42,483 nt of DNA from Desulfobacula sp. (lineage in GTDB: Bacteria; Desulfobacterota; Desulfobacteria; Desulfobacterales; Desulfobacteraceae): the NCBI GenBank assembly GCA_020048635.1, contig JAIFMF010000192.1, forward strand, positions 1 to 42,483. The letters run 5' to 3'. The position numbers and the translations under genes were made by a program. Positions 36,602 to 42,483 of the stretch are shown one piece after another (the first letter of the stretch is position 1; every line of letters begins with the position of its first letter). Under the pieces are notes generated by a model. It did not search any database, had not been told where the DNA came from, and saw only the letters and a list, made by a program, of their open reading frames with translations.

Positions 36602-36931
36602 TTAAGAATCTATCTGCTGATTGCATTTTTTACAGATTCTTACCCGATTTCCATTTTCCAGTTCTTTTATCCCGATTCTGGTCGGTTTGATACATGAGTT
36701 GCACATAATCATGAGATTCGAGATAGCCACCGGCATGGTTTTTTCAACAACTCCACCTTGTGGAACTTTTTGTGTCGGCCTTTGATGACTCTTTACAACA
36801 TTTATATTTTCGATAACGACCCTATTGGTTTTTTTAACAACTTTCAGCACTTTACCAATCTTGCCTTTATCTTTACCGGTCAACACCTTAACCTTGTCAT
36901 CTTTTTTTATTCTGATTTTCATAGCATCCAT
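36602..36931 (-). CDS. rplX: 50S ribosomal protein L24
   Basis: L24 initiates large-subunit assembly. The form from 36931 has 109 residues (MDAMKIRIKKDDK), with the KOW motif GKDKGKIGKVLKVVKKTNRV and a second part with two Cys pairs (CNSC, CKKC). I chose the ATG at 36931 because GGAG (36944-36941) is 9 bases upstream. The ATG at 36946 would place its own ribosome site too far up, and 36922 is too close to lie downstream of a clear site. Confidence 0.95.
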   Translation of the reverse strand: MDAMKIRIKKDDKVKVLTGKDKGKIGKVLKVVKKTNRVVIENINVVKSHQRPTQKVPQGGVVEKTMPVAISNLMIMCNSCIKPTRIGIKELENGNRVRICKKCNQQIDS

Positions 36932-36957
36932 GGGATTTTTCTCCATAACCCGGGTAA

Positions 36958-37326
36958 TTAAAGCACATCAGGTGCAAGAGAGACTATCTTCATAAATCGT
37001 TTTGCTCTGAGTTCTCTTGCGACGGGTCCAAATATGCGGGTGCCTATCGGCTCATTTGATTTAGCCAAAATCACAGCAGAATTATCATCAAATCTGATCA
37101 TTGATCCATCAAGTCTGGATATCTCTTTTTTGGTTCTGACAATAACAGCCTGAACAACGTCTCCCTTGCTCACTTTTGCATTCGGGATGGCTTCCTTGAC
37201 AGAGCAAATAATGATATCACCAACACTTGCGTATCGCCTTTTTGATCCTCCAATGACCTTTATGCAGTACAGTTCCTTTGCACCGGAGTTGTCTGCCACA
37301 GTTAGTCTTGTTTCACTCTGAATCAT
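36958..37326 (-). CDS. rplN: 50S ribosomal protein L14
   Basis: L14 (122 residues) lies at the subunit interface. [21 protein letters not shown] and [14 protein letters not shown] are conserved. It is 16 bases after rpsQ. Confidence 0.98.
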   Translation of the reverse strand: MIQSETRLTVADNSGAKELYCIKVIGGSKRRYASVGDIIICSVKEAIPNAKVSKGDVVQAVIVRTKKEISRLDGSMIRFDDNSAVILAKSNEPIGTRIFGPVARELRAKRFMKIVSLAPDVL

Positions 37327-37342
37327 ATCTCAACTCCCTTAA

Positions 37343-37603
37343 TCAAATAGCTCTTTTAACGATTTCACAGACTCTGAAACGTTTAAGCTTGCTCAAAGGT
37401 CTTGTTTCGATAATCTTAACCGTATCACCGACCTTGCATTCATTTTTCTCATCATGAGCATGATATTTTTTAAACTGTTTCATGAATTTTTTATAAACCG
37501 CGTGGGGTACAAATTTTTCAACCTGAACGACAACCGATTTATCCATTTTATCGGATACGATAAGCCCTATCAGTTCTTTTTTATTTTTTTTAATTGTTTC
37601 CAT
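37343..37603 (-). CDS. rpsQ: 30S ribosomal protein S17
   Basis: S17 (86 residues) is a primary 16S rRNA-binding protein. The segments [19 protein letters not shown] and [19 protein letters not shown] are conserved. It follows rpmC by about 20 bases. Confidence 0.98.
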   Translation of the reverse strand: METIKKNKKELIGLIVSDKMDKSVVVQVEKFVPHAVYKKFMKQFKKYHAHDEKNECKVGDTVKIIETRPLSKLKRFRVCEIVKRAI

Positions 37604-37620
37604 AGTAGTATCTTCGTAAA

Positions 37621-37818
37621 TTAGCTAATGTTTACATTCTTTTCTTTAGATAATGTATAAATCCTCGCGATATCCTTTTTGACAGTTGAAAGTACTGCTG
37701 TATTCTCAAGCTGGCCAACCCTGTTCTGAAAGCGAAGGGTAAAAAGCTGTTTTTTTAACTCAAGGAGCTTTTCTTTCATCTGATCTCTTCCCATTTCCTT
37801 TATTTCACTGACTTTCAT
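37621..37818 (-). CDS. rpmC: 50S ribosomal protein L29
   Basis: L29 (65 residues) is at the tunnel exit near the SRP dock. The motif [19 protein letters not shown] is typical. I chose the ATG at 37818 because an AAAGGAG site lies 8 bases before it. The longer frame to 37839 would overlap the end of rplP. Confidence 0.97.
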   Translation of the reverse strand: MKVSEIKEMGRDQMKEKLLELKKQLFTLRFQNRVGQLENTAVLSTVKKDIARIYTLSKEKNVNIS

Positions 37819-37819
37819 T

Positions 37820-38230
37820 TTACTTGCTCCTTTCCACAAACCGGGTTTTAATGGAAAGCTTTCTTGCGGCTAATCGCAAGGCTTCTTTGGCAATTTCACG
37901 GGAAATGCCTTCCATTTCATAAATAATTTTGCCCGGTTTTATTCTGGCCACCCATGCATCTGTAGCACCTTTACCCTTACCCATTCTGACTTCAGCAGGT
38001 TTTTTTGTAACGGGAATATCAGGGAATGATCTAATCCAGCTTTTCCCAGCCCTTTTTGCATGTCTTGTCAATGCAACTCTTGCTGCTTCAATCTGTCTCG
38101 CGTTGATATATCCACATTCAACCGCCTGTAGACCATAATCCCCAAAATTCAGAGTATTCCCTCTATCAGGAGAACCGGTTGTTCTGCCGCGGAACTGTTT
38201 ACGGAATTTTACATTTTTTGGACTAAGCAT
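37820..38230 (-). CDS. rplP: 50S ribosomal protein L16
   Basis: L16 (136 residues) lies beside the A-site t[22 protein letters not shown] and [20 protein letters not shown] are conserved. It is separated from rpmC by only one base, so the two are translated together. Confidence 0.98.
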   Translation of the reverse strand: MLSPKNVKFRKQFRGRTTGSPDRGNTLNFGDYGLQAVECGYINARQIEAARVALTRHAKRAGKSWIRSFPDIPVTKKPAEVRMGKGKGATDAWVARIKPGKIIYEMEGISREIAKEALRLAARKLSIKTRFVERSK

Positions 38231-38252
38231 TTCTAAATTCTCCTAATCGACT

Positions 38253-38903
38253 TTATTTCGCCATCATTTCTTCACCTGGGCTTAGCACCTCGCCTTTAAA
38301 AACAAAGGTCTTGATACCGATGAGCCCATAGGTGGTTTTTGCTTCAATAAAGCCGTAATCAATATCAGCCCTTAACGTATGAAGAGGAATACGACCCTCT
38401 TTATACTGCTCAGTTCGTGCCATTTCAGCACCCCCCAGACGACCAGAGCAAATAATCTTGATCCCTTTAGCTCCAAATCGCATGGCAGAAGATACGCTCC
38501 GTTTCATTGCTCTTCTGAAAGCGATTCTTCTTTCCAGTTGTAGTGCAATGTTTTCTGCTACCAGTTGAGCATCAATTTCAGGGCGTCTAATCTCTTTAAT
38601 ATCGATCAACACATCAGAAGTGACCATTTTTTCAAGTTCTGCTTTCAAAACTCCAATATCGCTTCCTTTTTTCCCGATAATAATTCCAGGCCGTGCTGCA
38701 TATACTCTCAGCCGAATCTGTTTTGAAAACCGTTCGATTTCAATTTTAGAAACACCTGCATGATATAATTTCTTTTTTAAGAATTTTCTGAGTTTGAAAT
38801 CTTCTTCAACAAAAGTGGCATACTCTTTATCTGCATACCATCTGGAGTCCCAAGTCCTGATAATGCCTAATCTTAAACTGGTCGGATGTACTTTCTGGCC
38901 CAA
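38253..38903 (-). CDS. rpsC: 30S ribosomal protein S3
   Basis: S3 (216 residues) lines the mRNA entry channel. It has a KH domain ([20 protein letters not shown]) and the C-terminal [20 protein letters not shown]. The start is TTG at 38903 ([13 protein letters not shown]), with a clear AGGAGG site; no ATG fits. It lies between rplV and rplP. Confidence 0.97.
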   Translation of the reverse strand: MGQKVHPTSLRLGIIRTWDSRWYADKEYATFVEEDFKLRKFLKKKLYHAGVSKIEIERFSKQIRLRVYAARPGIIIGKKGSDIGVLKAELEKMVTSDVLIDIKEIRRPEIDAQLVAENIALQLERRIAFRRAMKRSVSSAMRFGAKGIKIICSGRLGGAEMARTEQYKEGRIPLHTLRADIDYGFIEAKTTYGLIGIKTFVFKGEVLSPGEEMMAK

Positions 38904-38915
38904 GCTTTATTCCTC

Positions 38916-39254
38916 CTATTTGGCAGTTGATTCAACGATTACAGTTAAATAACTGGTTCTTTTCAAAATTTTGGATGCTCTTCCCCTGGCTCTCGGTCTG
39001 AACCGTTTCATAGAAGGCCCCTGATCAACAAAAATGTTTTTGACAACCAGCTTATCCACATCCAGCTTATTATTATTTCCGGCATTAGCGACTGCTGACT
39101 GCAAGGTCTTATGCATAATTTCAGCAGCTTTAAGTGGCATAAACTTTAAAAGCGTCAGCGCCTGACCCGCATTTTTACCTTTAATTTCATTAATGGGTAG
39201 CCTGAGTTTCAGTGGTGAAATACGTGTAAATCTTGTGATTGCTTTAACTTCCAT
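38916..39254 (-). CDS. rplV: 50S ribosomal protein L22
   Basis: L22 (112 residues) lines the exit tunnel; its hairpin ([17 protein letters not shown]) reaches into it. I chose the ATG at 39254, seven bases after AAAGGA, over one at 39260 that is too close to that site. The start reads [19 protein letters not shown]. Confidence 0.96.
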   Translation of the reverse strand: MEVKAITRFTRISPLKLRLPINEIKGKNAGQALTLLKFMPLKAAEIMHKTLQSAVANAGNNNKLDVDKLVVKNIFVDQGPSMKRFRPRARGRASKILKRTSYLTVIVESTAK

Positions 39255-39281
39255 ATCCATTTCCTTTAATCGGACCAGAGA

Positions 39282-39554
39282 TTATCTCTTGGCTTTTTTA
39301 TCTCCTGCATGCCCCCAGAATGTTCTGGTAGGTGAAAATTCACCGAGTTTATGACCCACCATATTTTCTGAAACAAAAACCGGTATGAATTTTTTTCCGT
39401 TGTGTACAGCAAATGTGATTCCGACCATTTCAGGAAATATTGTAGATCTTCGAGACCAGGTCTTAATCACTTTATGTTTAGCTTGACCTGTATCCATCAC
39501 TTTCTTTAAAAGATGCTGTTCGATGTATGGTCCTTTTTTCAATGATCTTGGCAT
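39282..39554 (-). CDS. rpsS: 30S ribosomal protein S19
   Basis: S19 (90 residues) lies in the 30S head with S13. [18 protein letters not shown] and [20 protein letters not shown] are conserved. It follows rplB by about 14 bases. Confidence 0.98.
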   Translation of the reverse strand: MPRSLKKGPYIEQHLLKKVMDTGQAKHKVIKTWSRRSTIFPEMVGITFAVHNGKKFIPVFVSENMVGHKLGEFSPTRTFWGHAGDKKAKR

Positions 39555-39568
39555 AATTTATCACCTAT

Positions 39569-40402
39569 TTATTTTCTCTTAGCTCGTCTTTTAACGATAA
39601 ACGGTTGGGTTCTGGCATTGTTTCGTGTTCTCTTTCCTTTTGTCGGAATACCCCAAGGTGTACAAGGCTGACGGCCACCGGAAGATCTTCCCTCGCCACC
39701 GCCCATTGGATGGTCAACCGGGTTCATAGCAACACCACGCACAGAAGGCCTTTTTCCTAGCCATCGGTTACGGCCAGCTTTTCCGATTTTAACGTCACCG
39801 TGTTTTTCGTTACCCACTCTTCCAACTGTAGCCTTACACTTCAGGTGGACCATTCTAACTTCGCCTGAAGGAAGCAAAACCTGGCCATAACTGCCTTCTT
39901 TTGCCATCAGACGAGCAAAACCACCTGCGCTTCGAACAATCTGCCCGCCTTTATTCTGCTTTAATTCAATATTATGAATTCGTGTACCTGTTGGAATATT
40001 TTCTAGCGGCAAGCAATTGCCGGGCTTAATGTCTGCTCCCGGACCAGTTTCAAGAATATCCCCCACTTTTACTTCAAGCGGGGCTATAATGTATCTTTTG
40101 TCACCATCTGCATAAACCAGCAAAGCAATTCTTGCGCTTCTATTAGGATCATATTCTATGGCTGATACTTTGGCCGGAATTCCATCTTTATCTCTTTTAA
40201 AATCGATAATCCTGTATTTCTTTTTTGCTCCGCCACCTCTATGTCTTACAGTAATTCTTCCGTAAGAGTTACGACCCGAAAGCTTATTAATATTTTTTGT
40301 CAGTTTTCTTTCAGGTTCAGTTTTGGTAATTTCTTCAAAAGAAAGGTATTCCTGAGCCCGTCTTCCGGGAGATGTCGGTTTTGTCTTAATTATTGTTGAC
40401 AT
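39569..40402 (-). CDS. rplB: 50S ribosomal protein L2
   Basis: L2 (277 residues) is a core large-subunit protein close to the peptidyl transferase centre. [20 protein letters not shown] and the C-terminal [18 protein letters not shown] are signatures, including the conserved His in the second. It sits between rplW and rpsS. Confidence 0.98.
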   Translation of the reverse strand: MSTIIKTKPTSPGRRAQEYLSFEEITKTEPERKLTKNINKLSGRNSYGRITVRHRGGGAKKKYRIIDFKRDKDGIPAKVSAIEYDPNRSARIALLVYADGDKRYIIAPLEVKVGDILETGPGADIKPGNCLPLENIPTGTRIHNIELKQNKGGQIVRSAGGFARLMAKEGSYGQVLLPSGEVRMVHLKCKATVGRVGNEKHGDVKIGKAGRNRWLGKRPSVRGVAMNPVDHPMGGGEGRSSGGRQPCTPWGIPTKGKRTRNNARTQPFIVKRRAKRK

Positions 40403-40414
40403 ATATATACCTCT

Positions 40415-40702
40415 TTAAACACCTTCAAAAAAATCAATTTTTTGTCCTGGCATCAGTGTAATAATCGCTTTTTTCCAGTCTTTCCGTTTGCCGATGATTT
40501 TGCCGCGCTGTTTAACCTTTCCTTTGACCTGAATTGTTCTGACCTGTTTAACTTTGGTATTGAAAGTTTTCTCAACAGCATCTTTGATCTCAACACGGTT
40601 TGCATTTCTGTCAACACGGAGAGTCACCTGATTGCTCGTATCTTTTTGAAGGGTCGTTTTTTCTGTAACAACAGGGCCCCTAACAATATCATAGTGTTTC
40701 AT
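40415..40702 (-). CDS. rplW: 50S ribosomal protein L23
   Basis: L23 (95 residues) is at the tunnel exit and docks trigger factor and [17 protein letters not shown] and [20 protein letters not shown] are conserved. It is one base after rplD. Confidence 0.98.
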   Translation of the reverse strand: MKHYDIVRGPVVTEKTTLQKDTSNQVTLRVDRNANRVEIKDAVEKTFNTKVKQVRTIQVKGKVKQRGKIIGKRKDWKKAIITLMPGQKIDFFEGV

Positions 40703-40703
40703 T

Positions 40704-41324
40704 TTAACTTAGCCTCCCTTCGATATTTTTGACGGAAGATTCTACTAAAAGAAGATTTTTAAACCTTAAAATATCATATACATTGAGCCCCTCGGTTTTT
40801 ATCACTTTAACACCTGGGACATTTCTGGAAGAGAGTGAAAGATTTGTATCTTCAGTATCGGAAACGATTAAAAGATTTGACAATGATAATGCTTTAAGTA
40901 CACCGGTAAATGTTTTGGTTTTGATTGTTTCAAGATTAAAATCATCTATCACAAATAGATTCTTATCTCCCAGCTTCGTGCTTAAAGCCATTCGAAGTGC
41001 TAATTTCTTAACTTTTTTAGGAACTTTGATCTCATAGGATCTGGGAGACGGTCCAAATATAATTCCACCGCCTTTCCGCAACGGTGATTTGATACTGCCA
41101 GCACGTGCATTGCCCGTTCCTTTTTGCTTGAATAGCTTTCTTGTACTACCTTTTACTGTTCCCCTGGTCTTACACGAAGCAGTCCCTTCTCGTTTTGCGA
41201 CGAGCTGGGATCGGACCACTTGGTGAAGAACGCTCGTTTTTATAGGTGTGTTGAAAACATCATCAGAAAGCTGTATCTCCGACACTTTTTTACCTGCACT
41301 GTTTAATACATCTACAGCAGCCAT
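40704..41324 (-). CDS. rplD: 50S ribosomal protein L4
   Basis: L4 (206 residues) reaches into the exit tunnel and represses the S10 operon in E. coli. The loop [20 protein letters not shown] is conserved. The start at 41324 ([12 protein letters not shown]) has a GAGGA site 5 bases before it; an ATG at 41336 would not be served by that site. An unusual 95-base gap separates it from rplC. Confidence 0.97.
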   Translation of the reverse strand: MAAVDVLNSAGKKVSEIQLSDDVFNTPIKTSVLHQVVRSQLVAKREGTASCKTRGTVKGSTRKLFKQKGTGNARAGSIKSPLRKGGGIIFGPSPRSYEIKVPKKVKKLALRMALSTKLGDKNLFVIDDFNLETIKTKTFTGVLKALSLSNLLIVSDTEDTNLSLSSRNVPGVKVIKTEGLNVYDILRFKNLLLVESSVKNIEGRLS

Positions 41325-41419
41325 ATTCTTCCTCATAAATTTTGATCAGCTATGCATCACTGCTAAGTTTATTGCAATACCCATAGCCGCATTTTATCTT
41401 AATATTGACTAAAAAATTA
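41325..41419 (-). other. Longest gap inside the ribosomal cluster, between rplC and rplD
   Basis: Most genes here are 1-50 bases apart, but this gap is 95 bases. On the transcribed strand CGGCUAUG (41389-41382) can pair with CAUAGCUG (41354-41347), eight pairs including one G-U, with a 27-base loop. It ends about 22 bases before the rplD start. It could be an RNA control site or an internal promoter region; a TTGCAA lies inside the loop, but no good -10 follows. Confidence 0.3.
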
Positions 41420-42043
41420 TTATTTTCCAGTCTTTTGCACTTCCAATATCCCTGTTTTAAAGCCCGGCACAGCACCTTTAACCAGCAGGAGATTGTCTTT
41501 GATCTTAATATCCACTATTGTAAGATTCTTTACCGTTTCTCTTTTTACGCCCATATGTCCGGGCATTTTTTTCCCTTTAAAAACTCTTCCAGGCGTAGCA
41601 CTGTTGCCAATTGATCCTGGCTCCCTGTGATTTCTACAACCATGCGTTTCTGGACCTTTCGTGAAACCGTGCCGTCTGATGGTTCCTTGAAAACCGAGCC
41701 CTTTAGAAATACCGGATATATTAACTTTATCTCCCACTGCAAACAAATCGATTCCAATGACAGAGCCAGCTTCAATTTTTTCAGCTTCATCGGTCCTGAA
41801 TTCTCTCAAAACACGGAATCCTTTAGCGCCGGTTTTCTTCAAATGTCCGGCTAAGGGTTTCGTCAATTTTTCAACCGATTTTTCATCAAATCCGAGCTGA
41901 ACTGCATTATACCCATCGGTTTTCTTTGTCTTCACCTGGGTAACAACACAAGGCCCTAACTGCACAACGGTAACAGGAACAAGTTTTCCATCCGCAGAAA
42001 ATACTGTGGTCATTCCAATTTTTTTTCCAAGTAATGCACTCAT
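41420..42043 (-). CDS. rplC: 50S ribosomal protein L3
   Basis: L3 (207 residues) initiates 23S folding and lies near the peptidyl transferase centre. [19 protein letters not shown] and the [20 protein letters not shown] loop, with its conserved methylated-glutamine-region neighbourhood, are typical. It follows rpsJ by about 20 bases. Confidence 0.98.
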   Translation of the reverse strand: MSALLGKKIGMTTVFSADGKLVPVTVVQLGPCVVTQVKTKKTDGYNAVQLGFDEKSVEKLTKPLAGHLKKTGAKGFRVLREFRTDEAEKIEAGSVIGIDLFAVGDKVNISGISKGLGFQGTIRRHGFTKGPETHGCRNHREPGSIGNSATPGRVFKGKKMPGHMGVKRETVKNLTIVDIKIKDNLLLVKGAVPGFKTGILEVQKTGK

Positions 42044-42063
42044 AATGGGTTCCTGTTATTGAC

Positions 42064-42372
42064 CTATAATTTTATTTCAACATCCACGCCGGGAGAAAGA
42101 TCAAGCTTCATCAAAGCATCAACTGTCTGCTGCGTGGGTTCAATAATATCCAACATTCTTTTATGCGTTCTTATTTCAAATTGTTCACGTGATTTTTTAT
42201 TCACATGGGGAGAACGCAAAACAGTAAATTTGTTTATCCGTGTAGGAAGCGGAACCGGCCCAACGATCTTAGCCCCTGTTTTCCTTGCGGTATCAACAAT
42301 ATCTACTGAAGACTGATCAAGAAGTTTGTGATCATATGCCTTAAGTCTGATCCTAATTTTTGTTTTCAACAT
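42064..42372 (-). CDS. rpsJ: 30S ribosomal protein S10
   Basis: S10 (102 residues) is a 30S protein also used with NusB in antitermination. [20 protein letters not shown] and [19 protein letters not shown] are conserved. It is the first complete gene of the S10 operon seen here, about 20 bases after tuf. Confidence 0.98.
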   Translation of the reverse strand: MLKTKIRIRLKAYDHKLLDQSSVDIVDTARKTGAKIVGPVPLPTRINKFTVLRSPHVNKKSREQFEIRTHKRMLDIIEPTQQTVDALMKLDLSPGVDVEIKL

Positions 42373-42392
42373 GATCGATCATTCTTCCTATC

Positions 42393-42483
42393 TTATTCAA
42401 CAATTTCACCGATAACACCGGCGCCAACGGTACGTCCGCCTTCTCTGATAGCAAACCGGAGCTCTTTTTCCATGGCAATGGGG
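42393..42483 (-). CDS. tuf: Elongation factor Tu, C-terminal end (partial)
   Basis: The last 29 or so codons encode PIAMEKELRFAIREGGRTVG followed by AGVIGEIVE and a TAA stop at 42393-42395, the conserved end of EF-Tu. The gene runs off the right edge of the window. Its position before rpsJ matches the usual str-S10 junction. Confidence 0.97.
   Translation of the reverse strand, partial: PIAMEKELRFAIREGGRTVGAGVIGEIVE

Noticed and set aside
1..42483. tRNA, rRNA, CRISPR arrays, insertion sequences, selenocysteine UGA codons
   Set aside because: I saw no cloverleaf, repeat-spacer pattern, transposase or in-frame UGA within the genes. A trained search for each could still find weak cases.

Overview
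The window looks like a piece of a sulfate-reducing Desulfobacterota chromosome, most likely Desulfobacterales. That placement is an inference from gene content, not a phylogeny. It rests on moderate GC, selA for selenocysteine, a hemC and cobA-hemD fusion operon of the siroheme type, many c-di-GMP-style regulators, an FmdB protein, a gmhA neighbour of a deoxyhypusine-synthase-like protein, and one continuous S10-spc-alpha ribosomal cluster.

Region 1 (1-3.6 kb) is the only clearly rearranged part. A decayed ABC-F fragment (288-640) abuts an AAA/DUF4143 ATPase gene whose last codons run into that fragment. An intact ABC-F paralogue follows on the same strand. Region 2 (3.7-11.9 kb) is housekeeping: tag with a DUF2804 gene, then nnrE/nnrD fusion, tsaE and lysC in one direction. 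These converge on pyrF and a large acyl-CoA synthetase/GNAT fusion that has lost parts of its synthetase machinery.

Region 3 (12-21.5 kb) mixes signalling and metabolism. It holds a triple-receiver diguanylate cyclase, ilvN, an EF-hand-like protein with a sigma-28-like promoter, and a tightly coupled set of CheD-HDOD, selA and a TPR protein with a decayed GGDEF domain. gmhA and a DHS-like gene close it. Region 4 (21.5-28.6 kb) is the fmdB-hemC-cobA/hemD-moaA operon behind a good sigma-70 promoter, an ECF sigma/anti-sigma unit flanked by two exported proteins, and a second GGDEF gene.

Region 5 (28.6-42.5 kb, minus strand) is, in transcription order: the end of tuf, then rpsJ-rplCDWB-rpsS-rplV-rpsC-rplP-rpmC-rpsQ-rplNXE-rpsNH-rplFR-rpsE-rpmD-rplO-secY-infA-rpmJ-rpsMKD-rpoA-rplQ. 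It ends in a clear rho-independent terminator. adk and map are absent from the usual place after secY. Five genes (rpsC, rpsN, rpsE, rpsM, rpsD) start with TTG, and all five encode small-subunit proteins.

I saw no rRNA, tRNA, CRISPR array, insertion sequence or riboswitch. The most unusual items are the ABC-F/ATPase junction, the domain-deleted synthetase-GNAT protein, the CheD-HDOD fusion, the DHS-like protein beside gmhA, and the TTG pattern. None of them amounts to a demonstrated new system.
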